64,000 nt of DNA, taken from CBDAPI01 sp965248635. Lineage in GTDB: Bacteria > Acidobacteriota > UBA6911 > RPQK01 > CBDAPI01. The stretch covers positions 2,356,001-2,420,000 of the forward strand of contig OZ252114.1 in assembly GCA_965248635.1 (NCBI GenBank), given 5' to 3'. The position numbers and the translations under genes are program-made. Numbering within the stretch: position 1 is the stretch's first letter; every line of letters begins with the position of its first letter. Below, in pieces: positions 25,935 through 34,983 of this stretch. Below the pieces are notes generated by a model. It was not told the DNA's origin and did not search any database. It saw nothing but the letters and a program-made list of their open reading frames with translations.

Positions 25935-26450
25935 ATGCTGAAGCCAGGTCAGTCTCTACCCGGTTTTGAAGCCAGGCGGTTGCCGGGCCAGGCGCAGGCT
26001 TTCTGGGGCGAAGCGCCGGAAATGATTGCCGGCCGCGACCTCGTTTCTCGCTCCCCTGCGTTCCTGGCCGTGGTCAAAAGGGATTGCCCAACCTGCCTCT
26101 ACGCTCTGCCCTATTTTGAGAGACTGTACCGGCTGCACGGTGGTTTGGTGCCCGTCATCCTGCTGGCTCAGGAGAACGAAATCGGGGCCGCGAAGATGGT
26201 CGAGAACAACCAGCTGGAAATCCCCGTTCTACTGGACGAGGAGCCCCATTCGATAGGCGAAGAATTGGAAGTGAGCTTCGTTCCAGCCGCTCTCCTGGTC
26301 TCCAGTGGCGGCGAAATCGAGTTGAGCTTCGAGTCATTCGAGAGAGAGGCTCTGCGGGAGATTCACGAACGATTGAGCCAGGTGAATGGACTAGCGGAGA
26401 CCCCTTTCTATCAAGGAGATGAAACCGTCGATGCTTTTCGGCCGGGTTGA
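25935..26450 (+). CDS. thioredoxin-fold protein with CPTC motif
   Basis: A cytoplasmic-looking protein of 171 residues without a signal peptide. Near residue 55 it has KRDCPTCLYALPYFERL, a CxxC pair at the start of a helix as in thioredoxin and TlpA/AhpC-like proteins, and later a conserved cis-proline context (EVSFVPAALLV). The likely role is thiol-disulfide exchange; the partner is unknown. The start ATG 25935 follows GGAGCGGAGC. The protease gene begins 55 bp after its stop, on the same strand. Confidence 0.82.
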   Translation: MLKPGQSLPGFEARRLPGQAQAFWGEAPEMIAGRDLVSRSPAFLAVVKRDCPTCLYALPYFERLYRLHGGLVPVILLAQENEIGAAKMVENNQLEIPVLLDEEPHSIGEELEVSFVPAALLVSSGGEIELSFESFEREALREIHERLSQVNGLAETPFYQGDETVDAFRPG

Positions 26451-26490
26451 CAGAGTCGCAACGCTGCTTAGCCGGGATGCTGAGCGAATC

Positions 26491-26508
26491 AAGGAGCTGA
26501 GAATATTG
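26491..26508 (+). promoter_or_regulatory. ribosome binding site and TTG start of the S8 protease gene
   Basis: AAGGAG at 26491-26496 is nine bases before TTG 26506-26508. Translation from this TTG gives RLRTSLLRLCILCLALSG, an ideal short signal peptide. Upstream ATGs at 26419 and 26431 have poor spacing to their AAGGAG and lie inside the preceding gene. Confidence 0.65.
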
Positions 26509-29500
26509 AGATTGAGAACAAGCCTCTTGCGACTCTGCATTCTGTGCCTGGCGCTGTCCGGACCACCGCTCTGGGGCGGTGAAGTGCCCGGCGTGACCCT
26601 GGTATTTCATGTGAAGTGGGGTGCAGGGGACCAAACCGGGCTGGCCTTTGCCAACCCGACGGACCGGGTTACCAATCTGCGGCTCTTTCTGTTCAACAAT
26701 GATGGCTCTCTGGCCGACCCGTTACCCCGAGAGGTAGTGATTCAACCGAATGAGCAGCGGGCAGTCGTTCTGACGGACGTCTTTCCCAATGTGGTGTAAG
26801 TCAGGGGCTTTGTCATTGGGTTCAGCGACAACATGGGAGTGGTCGGCTTCTTTCTCACCTTTGCCCCGGATGTGTCTCAGATCGATGGTGCGGAGGCCAG
26901 TCTCTTCGACATTCTCCCCAGGTCTCTTCTCTTTCCGGAACTCTTGAGCGGGAATGGCGAGTCGACGGAATTGAACGTGATCATCGGTGCAGATTCCGCG
27001 GTCCCGCCTCCCAATTTTACTCTCGACTTCGATCTGTGCGGGGCGGACGGGACCTGCATCACGGAAACACGGGAAATCCCTTCCGGTCCCTTCGGGCTGG
27101 CGCGTTTCTCGGGGACCGTGGCCAGCTTGTTCCAGGGCAAAGCACCCGCCGGAGAGTCGCTCTTCGATCAAAGCTACGTGACTGTGAATGTTCCCAACGG
27201 GCTCGTATCCGGATACCAGGAGTTTCGCAGTGAGGACTTTCGAGGGGGAAGAAACGCGCTCAACCTGCGAGAGGGGGCCGAACGGCCCTTTTCTATTTTT
27301 GGCGCCCAGGTGGCGGACACGAGCGGCATTACCAGCGATATCACGCTGATCAATCCGACTACCGATCTGCCGGCCACCCTGAACCTCTCAGTCTTCTCGA
27401 CCGGCGCGGGGGACGGAACTCCTCTGACGACCGCCTCGATCGTGCTGCCGCCCCGGGGCGTGGTCAAACGCAATATCCGGGAACTGGTCGATCTACCGGA
27501 CGGAGACTATGTGGGCTGGATCCGGGTGGACAGCGACGTGTCCAACATCGTTGGCAACGTGACTTTCGGTGACGAGGCGCGGACCTTTCTCTCTTCCGTG
27601 CAGATGGAAGGGTCTCCCCAGTCTCAACTGCTCTACTCCCATCTGGCGGACGGGCTGGGCTTTTTCACCGGCCTCACCTTTCTCAACATTACACCCGATT
27701 TGATCGACGTTGGAGTCGAGGTTTTTGACCCCGCCGGCAAGATGACCGGGTCCGGTGACCTCCAACTGGCCGGGTTCGAGCACGGCGCTCGGCTGCTGGG
27801 TGAGATCATTCCGGGGTTCGTACCGCAGGTAGGCGGTTTCATACGCTTGTCCGCGAGCCAGGGAATTTTCAGCTTTGAGCAGTTCGGCTTTGTGAAGGAC
27901 GGGATCCTGATGTCTCTCTCTGCCGTGCCTCCTCAACGCGGATCCGGAACGGTCTCCGGGGTCGTTGTCCCGGCGGTCGGACAGGCCCTGGAGGCGGTGC
28001 GCGTGGGTGGCACCAGAGCCGGCCTGGGCGGAGGCCGCTTTCCGGCCAGCGCGAAGAAGGGAGTCATTCTGGACCCGGAGGCGAGCTTTCAACCGGGCGA
28101 GATGATCGTCAGGTTCCAGCCCTCGCTGAGCCCGGCGGGTGTGGAGTCGATGGCTGATTCGCTCTTCCTCGAGATCGACACCCGGGCTCCGGATCAGATC
28201 TGGGTGCTCCGGCTTCCAAGCGGAGTGGCCACGCTCCAGACAGGAGTCATCGATCAATCGATCCGGGACAGAACTCTGGAGGTGATCGAAGAACTCAATT
28301 CCCGTAGCGAAGTGATCTATGCGCAGCCGAATCACCTTTATCAGGTAGAGGGTGCGATTACCCCGGACGATCCCTTCTTGTCCCTGATGTGGCACTTCAG
28401 CAATATCTTTGTGCCCGAGGCCTGGGAGATTACGACCGGGAGTCCGGACATCGTGGTTGCCGTCATCGACAGCGGCGCCAAGTTCGACCACCCGGACCTG
28501 GGCCCCAGGCTGACGGGTGGCCAGGCCGACTTCATTAACGATCCCCAGAACTCTCTGGACGGCGACGGCCGTGATTTCGATGCCGATGACCCGGGAGCGG
28601 ATCCTTCGGAGCAGAACGGCGTCTACCACGGGACTCATGTGGCCGGAACCATCGGGGCTGTCACCAACAATGGTCTGGGAGTCGCCGGAGTGAACCAGGT
28701 CTCCCCTCTCAGGATTGTGCGAGTGGTGGGAGCCGAGGGATCGGGCACCGAATTCGACATCTACCAAGGACTGCTGTATGCGGTGGGACTCCCCAATGTA
28801 CTGGGGCAGCAGCCGGCCGGAGGTTCTGACCCCGCCAGAGTTGTGAACATCTCTCTGGGGGCTCCGGGGATCGGTCCCTTCGGTCTACAGGCTGTCGAGG
28901 ATGCACTGGACACAGGTGTCATCATCGTCGCTTCCGCCGGCAATTTGAACAGCAGTCAACCCCATTTTCCGAGTGATCTGCCCGGAGTGATCAAAGTGGG
29001 GGCGACGGATCTCCTGGGTAACAAGGCCCCCTACTCGAATTTCGGCGGGAACTTCATCGTTGCTCCGGGGGGGAATCTGGCGGCCGACGCCAACGGAGAC
29101 GATCTCGCGGACGGCGTGATCAGTGCGGTCTGGAACCAGGTTTCCGACACCCCCGGTTACGATTTCTACCAGGGTACCTCGATGGCCACGCCGCACGTGT
29201 CCGGGGTAATCTCCCTGATGCTCTCCGCCGATGCTGATCTCTCCCGCGGACAGGTCATGACGATCCTGGAAGAGACGGCCACAATACCCCCCGCCCTGGC
29301 CGCCAGCCCGGCCGGAGATCTCCATCCCTTTTTCGGGGTGGGGATCATCAACGCCTTCCAGGCAGTGGCCTCGGCTGCAGGATTCTCGCAGAGCGATCCC
29401 AGGCTGGGCATTTCGCCCAAGAATCTTGATTTCATCGTGATTCACGATGAAATCAAGAGTAGAGTCTTCAACCTCGGAGGCGGGACCCTGGAGGTTCAGA

Positions 29501-30105
29501 CCCCCACCGTCGTAACGGAGTCCGGCGGAAACTGGCTGGCAGCCGAGTTGAGTGGAGAGGATCTGACGGTCAGCGTAAACCGGTCCGGACTGGCCGACGG
29601 GAGATACGCCGGACGCGTGGAACTAGCATCGAATGGTGGGGATGGGACTGTGGAAGTGCAGATGCAGGTGGGAGTCGATGAGAGCTCCGACATAGGGGAC
29701 ATTGTCGTCCTGGCCCTCGATTCCCGGACCCTCAATTCGGTCAGTCAATCCGACGATGCGACGTTCATCGGGGGTTACCAGTACCAGATCTTTCCATTTC
29801 CTTCTGGAAGCTATCTGATCCTGGCGGGCACCGACAACGACCAGGACGGGTTCATTTGCGACGCGGGAGAGTTCTGTGGGGTTTTCCCGGTCTCCAGCCA
29901 GCCGCTGCCGGTCACCGTAGAAACGGGCCTGGATACTTCCGGTATTGACTTCACCGTCGCGGTCGAGGAAGAGGAGTTGGCCACGCTCTCGACCCGGACA
30001 AGGAGTCGAGGAACCAGGATTGCATCCCGTCCCGCGCTGGGCCGCCTGCTGGAAGTGTTGAAGAATGCCAGGCCTGCAGGAAAAGCAAATGAGAAGAAGA
30101 GGTAG
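26506..30105 (+). pseudogene. large secreted subtilisin-like (S8) protease with an in-frame TAA at codon 98
   Basis: From TTG 26506 to the stop at 30105 there is one continuous frame of about 1,200 codons, broken only by TAA at 26797-26799 (context GTG GTG TAA GTC AGG). Before it lie a signal peptide and the start of a beta-rich domain; after it the same domain continues (about residues 99-480), then the S8 catalytic domain with D655 (VVAVIDSGAKFDHPDL), H708 (HGTHVAG) and S892 (GTSMATPHVSG), then a BACON-like C-terminal beta domain (about 965-1060). All catalytic residues and the rest of the frame are intact. It could be a recent nonsense mutation, a base-call error, or read-through. The part after the TAA has an ATG at 26833 but no signal peptide. 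Confidence 0.85.
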
Positions 30106-30156
30106 GAACCCAACAGAGGCAACAGTGAGGCAGCGCGCGGGAGCACAGGGAGTCTC

Positions 30157-30651
30157 TTGAAGATCGGTATCCTTTCCGACATTCACGACAACATCTGGAA
30201 GCTGGATGCCGCCCTGGAGGTGCTCAGGAATGTCGACATGATCCTTTGCTGCGGTGATCTTTGCTCGCCGTTTATCATTCCCCGACTGGCTGAGGGCTTT
30301 GACCGGGACATTCACATTGTCTTTGGGAACAACGACGGGGATCTCTTTCGGATCTCACAACAGGCGGCGAAATATCCCCACGTTCATCTGCACGGTGAGT
30401 TCGTCTCCCTCGAGATCGGCGGTCAGAGCTTTGCCATGACCCACTTTGACAACATTGCCCGCGAACTTGCGGCGGGCCAGGGCTTTGACGTGGTGTGTTT
30501 TGGACACAATCACTGTCTTGAGGTCTCTCAGGAGGGCGAAACCCTTCTCATCAACCCGGGAGAGATCATGGGCGGCCTTTCCCTGGATCAGGTCTCGAGT
30601 CTTGTCATCTACGACACCGAAACCAGGCATGCGGAGAAGGTGGAACTCTAG
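30157..30651 (+). CDS. metallophosphoesterase, YfcE/MJ0936 type
   Basis: This 164-residue protein is a small calcineurin-like phosphoesterase. Metal ligands are in ILSDIHDN (DxH), CCGDLCSP (GD), FGNNDGD (GNxD), MTHFDN and CFGHNHC (GHxH). Relatives hydrolyse phosphodiesters; the natural substrate is unclear. TTG at 30157 is used as the start, with CAGGGAG four bases upstream. It follows the protease gene by about 50 bp on the same strand. Confidence 0.9.
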   Translation: MKIGILSDIHDNIWKLDAALEVLRNVDMILCCGDLCSPFIIPRLAEGFDRDIHIVFGNNDGDLFRISQQAAKYPHVHLHGEFVSLEIGGQSFAMTHFDNIARELAAGQGFDVVCFGHNHCLEVSQEGETLLINPGEIMGGLSLDQVSSLVIYDTETRHAEKVEL

Positions 30652-30774
30652 ATTAAGAGGCACGAGATTCCGGGAAGCTCAAGCTCTCGAAACCACTGGA
30701 ACAACCACTCTGCTCTTTGTGGTGAGTGAAAAGACCCGTATGATCAAGTGCGAACGGCGGGAGCAGCGAAGCGA

Positions 30775-31629
30775 ATGAAAGCACTTTCCATAGTAGTGTT
30801 TTTCCTGAGTCTGATGGTAGTTACCGTTGGAAGCGTGGTCTCCAGCAGCGGTTATGGCCTCTCCATCCCCGACTGGCCCCTGGCTCTGGGAAGCCTGATC
30901 CCCGATCCCCTGGTGGGAGGAATTGCCTGGGAGTTCGCTCACCGTGCCCTGTCGCTGATCACCGGTCTGGCAACCCTCCTGCTGGGGGGCCTCCTGGTGA
31001 CGAATGCTGACCAGCTCCAGCGTCGGCTTGGAACTGCCATGATGGCAATCATTCTGGTCCAGATCTTGCTGGGGGGATTGGGGGTTCTACAGGAGTTCCC
31101 CTGGTTGCTGAAGGTGATGCACGCCTCGCTGGCTCACCTTTTCGTGGGTGTCGCCGCAGGGGCTGTTGCCATCATCAACAGTAGAGTTGTTCCTGCTGCT
31201 GACGAAGTGCTGGATCCCGCCGCCATTCGGAGAACTCGAGTCTTTTCCTCCATGGTACTGCTGCAACTGGTGGCGGGCGCAGTCGTCAGGCACGCAGAGA
31301 CACAGGCGGTCATGATTGGAGCGCTTCTGCTTCATCTTCTGTTGGCCATTGGAATCGCGATCACCGGCATCTCCATCGCGCTCCGACTCGGGTCTGCCCT
31401 GTCGGGATGGCGGTCAGCGATTGCTTACGCCATTGGGGCCGGCATCGTTGTCCAAGTTCTGCTGGGTTTCACCGTTTTTGTCAGCGCTCCCGAGCCAGGA
31501 GCAATCGGCCAGCAGTCCTTTTCCTACATCTGGCACGCGGGGTCGCACCTGGTCGTGGGCGCCCTTCTTCTGGCCTGCGGCACCGCTCTCTACCTTCGAC
31601 TGTCGCGAGACTTGGAAGTAGCTGGCTAG
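30775..31629 (+). CDS. ctaA: heme A synthase-like protein (COX15/CtaA family)
   Basis: An integral membrane protein of 284 residues with about eight helices. The family's heme-ligand histidines occur in WEFAHRALSLITG, VMHASLAHLF and, in the second half, WHAGSHLVVG; two similar four-helix halves are visible. CtaA/COX15 oxidises heme O to heme A for cytochrome c oxidase. No ctaB or oxidase genes are near, so the link rests on family membership. The start at ATG 30775 is preferred over GTG 30748 because the first helix then begins at once. Its stop overlaps the stop of the convergent PP2C regulator by three bases, leaving no space for a terminator. Confidence 0.85.
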   Translation: MKALSIVVFFLSLMVVTVGSVVSSSGYGLSIPDWPLALGSLIPDPLVGGIAWEFAHRALSLITGLATLLLGGLLVTNADQLQRRLGTAMMAIILVQILLGGLGVLQEFPWLLKVMHASLAHLFVGVAAGAVAIINSRVVPAADEVLDPAAIRRTRVFSSMVLLQLVAGAVVRHAETQAVMIGALLLHLLLAIGIAITGISIALRLGSALSGWRSAIAYAIGAGIVVQVLLGFTVFVSAPEPGAIGQQSFSYIWHAGSHLVVGALLLACGTALYLRLSRDLEVAG

Positions 31630-32870
31630 TCCAGCGCTCTGACCAGGAGGAGGGTCAGGTCATCTCTGATGGAGACTTCGCCGGCGAACTTCTTGACGCT
31701 GTCCAGAACCTGGTCCTGCAGTTCAACCGGTGAGAGTGAAATCCCGCTGCGGACCAGCTCGGTGAGCCGCTCTTCACCGTATTCCCGGTCCCGGTTGTCC
31801 TGTGCTTCGGTGATTCCATCGGTATAAATGACGAGCGTGTCTCCGGGCCCCAGAAGGAGGCTGCGGTGCTGGTAGGATCCCTCCGGAAACATTCCCAGTA
31901 CGGCACCACCGCCTTCCAGTTTGAGGATCCCGTTTGAATCGGCTCCGGGAGAACTGGAAGCCGTCGCGGGTTGGATGTCTCCTCCGCTGGAACCGCGTCG
32001 GAACAGTAGGGGTGGATTGTGCCCGGCGTTCACGTAGGTCAGTTGTCTGGTTGAATCGTCATACACGGCGCAGAACAAGGTTGCGAACCGGCTCTCTTCA
32101 GTCATTGAACAGAGCAGCCGGTTGATCTCGGTCACCACTGCGGCAAGATCCTCAGTGGTCTGCGAGGCATGGCTGCGCAGCAGGGCCTGCAGCGAAGCCA
32201 TGAGCAGGGCCGCCGAGATTCCTTTTCCCGAGATGTCTCCTACCGCCAGGCAGAACTGGTCTGAGGAGATCTTCAGAACGTCGTAATAGTCTCCTCCAAC
32301 CTCCCCCGCCGGCTCGCAGATTCCCGTGTAGTTGAGGGTGGGGATCTCAGGGAGTTTCTGGGGGAAGAGTCTGGACTGAACCTGACGTGCAATCCGAAGC
32401 TGCTCCTGCAGCAACCGATTCTCCCGTTTCAGATGGACCAACTCCAGGTCCTGCATCACGGTCCGTTTCAGGGAAAAAGGCTCCCATGGCTTGGTGATGT
32501 ACCGATGGACCTGTCCCTCGTTGATGGCATTCATCAGGTAGTCGATCTCGGTATAGCCGGTCAGAATGATGCGGACCGCCTCCGGCTGCAAAAGCAGAGA
32601 TTCACGGAGGACATCGATCCCCGTCGTTTCAGGCATTCGCTGGTCGGTGATGATGACATCCACGTCCTGCTTACGCAGAAGCTGAATGGCATCCTGCCCG
32701 GTCAATGCCTCGAAAATACGGAAGTCTCCAAAGAAGGTGCGTCTGAGTTTCTGAAGATTCGCGATCTCATCATCAACGATGAGCAGGTTGTATTGAATTG
32801 CTGCCACCTCGCGGTTTTCTCCGAAAGAATTATAATGCCTGTAACTCTCGCCTCGAGCAAGATTGTTCAT
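31626..32870 (-). CDS. response regulator with PP2C (SpoIIE/RsbU-type) phosphatase output
   Basis: The 414-residue protein joins an N-terminal receiver domain (about 28-145; LLIVDDE, phospho-Asp in VDVIITDQRMP, Lys in YITKPW) by a coiled-coil linker (about 150-175) to a SpoIIE-like PP2C phosphatase (about 190-410) with the metal motifs GGDYYDV, AVGDISGKGISAAL, NAGHNPPL and YTDGITEA. Such proteins dephosphorylate anti-sigma-factor antagonists in partner-switching stress pathways. No partner kinase or antagonist is nearby. The first about 20 residues (from ATG 32870) look unnatural; a GTG at 32807 with GGAG upstream could be the real start. Confidence 0.92.
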   Translation of the reverse strand: MNNLARGESYRHYNSFGENREVAAIQYNLLIVDDEIANLQKLRRTFFGDFRIFEALTGQDAIQLLRKQDVDVIITDQRMPETTGIDVLRESLLLQPEAVRIILTGYTEIDYLMNAINEGQVHRYITKPWEPFSLKRTVMQDLELVHLKRENRLLQEQLRIARQVQSRLFPQKLPEIPTLNYTGICEPAGEVGGDYYDVLKISSDQFCLAVGDISGKGISAALLMASLQALLRSHASQTTEDLAAVVTEINRLLCSMTEESRFATLFCAVYDDSTRQLTYVNAGHNPPLLFRRGSSGGDIQPATASSSPGADSNGILKLEGGGAVLGMFPEGSYQHRSLLLGPGDTLVIYTDGITEAQDNRDREYGEERLTELVRSGISLSPVELQDQVLDSVKKFAGEVSIRDDLTLLLVRALD

Positions 32871-33016
32871 TCCGTGTCACCGGCAATGTTATGATAAATG
32901 TTCAGGTGAGTTGTTTCCGGCCGCTTGAGGAACTCTCCGCCGACGGGAAAGAGAATTCCCGGCTCGGAGAAGGAACAGAGTATCCTTCTTCTTGTTCCTG
33001 GTACTGAGGGACTGCG

Positions 33017-34054
33017 ATGAAGATCTTGAACATTTCCTATGCCCTCCCCAGCTTGCGGGTCTGCAATCAAGATCTGATGGGTGAGATTCTGGAGCGGAGT
33101 CGGAAGCATCTTTCTCTCGGAGATCTGAAGAAGCTGGAGAAGAAGATCAAAAAGTTCTTCCGAATGTCCGGGACAGACACGCGTTACCATAGAAATGGTG
33201 GTGAGCGAGCCTGGGACTTTGCCGTCAATGCCGGTAAGAAGGCCCTGGATGCAGCGGGAGTCGACCCCGAAGACATCGACCTGCTCATCTATACGGGCGT
33301 GGGCCGAGGCTGGATCGAACCGGCCACCGCCAACCTCTTTCAGCACGAACTGGGCCTGAACCGGGCTACCTGTTTCGACGTCATGGACGCTTGTGCCAGT
33401 TGGATTCGCAGCCTTTCGATTGCCAAGAGTTTTCTTGACCAGGCTGCTTACCGAATGGTGATGATTCTCAATTGTGAATTCAACTTTCGGGAGTATGCCA
33501 ATCTGGAGATCACCAACCTCGACAGTCTCGAGGACAGTTTTTCTGCCTACACGATAGGCGAAGCGGCAACCGCCACTATTCTCACCCATGACGGAGACAG
33601 CGAGAACTGCAATTTCTCGTTTCGTACCTGGGGAGAGAAGCACGGTTTGTGCAAGATATCCCTGCCCAATGCAGCCGATTTCACGCCTGAGAACGGTCAT
33701 CAACCGATCACGCCGATGTCCTTTTTCACATCTCCTGCCGAACTGTTGACCTTTACCGTGAACAAGCTGATCCGACACTTCCTCGAAACAGCACCGATCG
33801 CCGAGCAGGAACATGATCTGATCATCGGGCATGAAGTCACCGGGTGGGTGACGAAGAGGGTGGCTCGCCGGGTGGGCCTGGATCCAGAACGTGTCTTTGA
33901 AACACACCCTCGATTCGGAAACACCGTGTCGGCCTCACTCCCCCTGGCCCTAGCCGTAGCGGAGAGCGAGGGCCGGCTGAAGAGAGGCATGCGAGTCCTT
34001 CTGCTGATGGGCAGCGCCGGGGTGACTACAGGCCTGGGATCGTTTGAATATTAG
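33017..34054 (+). CDS. oleA: OleA, long-chain acyl-CoA Claisen condensing enzyme
   Basis: OleA joins two fatty acyl-CoAs head to head into a beta-keto acid, the first step of long-chain olefin synthesis. This 345-residue thiolase-fold protein has the nucleophile C126 in DVMDACASW, the His in LIIGHEVTG, the Asn in RFGNTVSAS, and the glutamate E101 in GWIEPATAN that sits 25 residues before the Cys, as in characterised OleA (E117 and C143 in Xanthomonas). The start at 33017 follows GAGGGA. It is 8 bp upstream of oleB. Divergence from ordinary FabH and the oleBCD neighbours make OleA the better call. Confidence 0.9.
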   Translation: MKILNISYALPSLRVCNQDLMGEILERSRKHLSLGDLKKLEKKIKKFFRMSGTDTRYHRNGGERAWDFAVNAGKKALDAAGVDPEDIDLLIYTGVGRGWIEPATANLFQHELGLNRATCFDVMDACASWIRSLSIAKSFLDQAAYRMVMILNCEFNFREYANLEITNLDSLEDSFSAYTIGEAATATILTHDGDSENCNFSFRTWGEKHGLCKISLPNAADFTPENGHQPITPMSFFTSPAELLTFTVNKLIRHFLETAPIAEQEHDLIIGHEVTGWVTKRVARRVGLDPERVFETHPRFGNTVSASLPLALAVAESEGRLKRGMRVLLLMGSAGVTTGLGSFEY

Positions 34055-34062
34055 CACTCACT

Positions 34063-34983
34063 TTGCCCGGCACTAGCCTCCCCTCCTGGCTCAAAGAGCT
34101 CTACAATTACGATTCTCATTTCGTCCGACTGGGGCGCTGGAACTGCCACTACCTGGACGAAGGCCAGGGGGAACCGGTGGTGATGGTGCATGGGAATCCG
34201 ACCTGGTCCTTCATGTACCGCCACCTGGTGGACGGTCTCCGCGACCGATTCCGGGTCATCGTGCCGGACCACATCGGATGTGGCCTTTCGGATCATCCCG
34301 ACGGGAAGGACTACTCCTACACACTGGAGCAGCGGGCCCGGGATCTCGAAGACCTGCTCGATACACTGCAACTGGATCGGCCTGTTTCTCTGGTCGTGCA
34401 CGACTGGGGGGGGCTGATCGGATGCGCTTACGCGACTCGCTACCCCGACCGAATCAGCCATATCGTGGTCCTGAACACGGCCGCCTTTCATGTACCGCGA
34501 GGCAAAGATCTCAACCGAATCCTGCGCTGGTGCCGCAGGTCCAGGCTGGCCGCTTTTGTAATTCTGAGGCTGAACTTCTTTTCCTGGGCCGCCACCAACT
34601 GGGGGAGTCGGATGCGGCGCATGCCCCGACTGGTTCGCAAGGCCTACGGCTATCCCTACCGAAGCGCCAGGGATCGCCAGGCCGTTCTGAGCTTCATTCA
34701 AGACATTCCCTTGATCCGAGAAGATCGCTCCTACCAGACGGTCTCGCGCATCGAAGCCGGGCTGACCAGGCTCAGGGACAAGCCAATGCTGCTTTGCTGG
34801 GGCGAACTGGATCCGGTCTTCGACCCGGACTTCCTGTTGCAGTGGCAGAGGCGCTTCCCAGGGGCTTTCGTTCAGAAGTTCACACGTGGAGGACACTACA
34901 TTCTGGAGGATGCTCATGAAACGATCGTGCCCCTCGTGCGAGAATTCCTGGAAGCTCCTCTGAAGCAGAACGATGCACCATAA
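34063..34983 (+). CDS. oleB: OleB, beta-lactone decarboxylase (alpha/beta hydrolase)
   Basis: The 306-residue alpha/beta hydrolase resembles haloalkane dehalogenases: oxyanion motif HGNPTWSF, nucleophile Asp114 in VVHDWGG, and catalytic His in RGGHYILED. OleB converts the cis-beta-lactone made by OleC into the cis-olefin and CO2. It starts at TTG 34063, eight bases after oleA, and overlaps oleC by 11 bp, so the enzymes are translationally coupled; OleB, OleC and OleD form an assembly in Xanthomonas. Confidence 0.88.
   Translation: MPGTSLPSWLKELYNYDSHFVRLGRWNCHYLDEGQGEPVVMVHGNPTWSFMYRHLVDGLRDRFRVIVPDHIGCGLSDHPDGKDYSYTLEQRARDLEDLLDTLQLDRPVSLVVHDWGGLIGCAYATRYPDRISHIVVLNTAAFHVPRGKDLNRILRWCRRSRLAAFVILRLNFFSWAATNWGSRMRRMPRLVRKAYGYPYRSARDRQAVLSFIQDIPLIREDRSYQTVSRIEAGLTRLRDKPMLLCWGELDPVFDPDFLLQWQRRFPGAFVQKFTRGGHYILEDAHETIVPLVREFLEAPLKQNDAP

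Noticed and set aside
27493..28767. 424-codon minus-strand open frame
   Set aside because: Antisense to the S8 protease domain, with no start signal and unnatural composition.
26506..30105. Reassigned TAA codon in this organism
   Set aside because: TAA ends several complete genes here, such as priA, gmk and the sensor kinase, so it is a normal stop.
32867..33907. 346-codon minus-strand open frame
   Set aside because: Antisense to oleA, which has intact catalytic residues.
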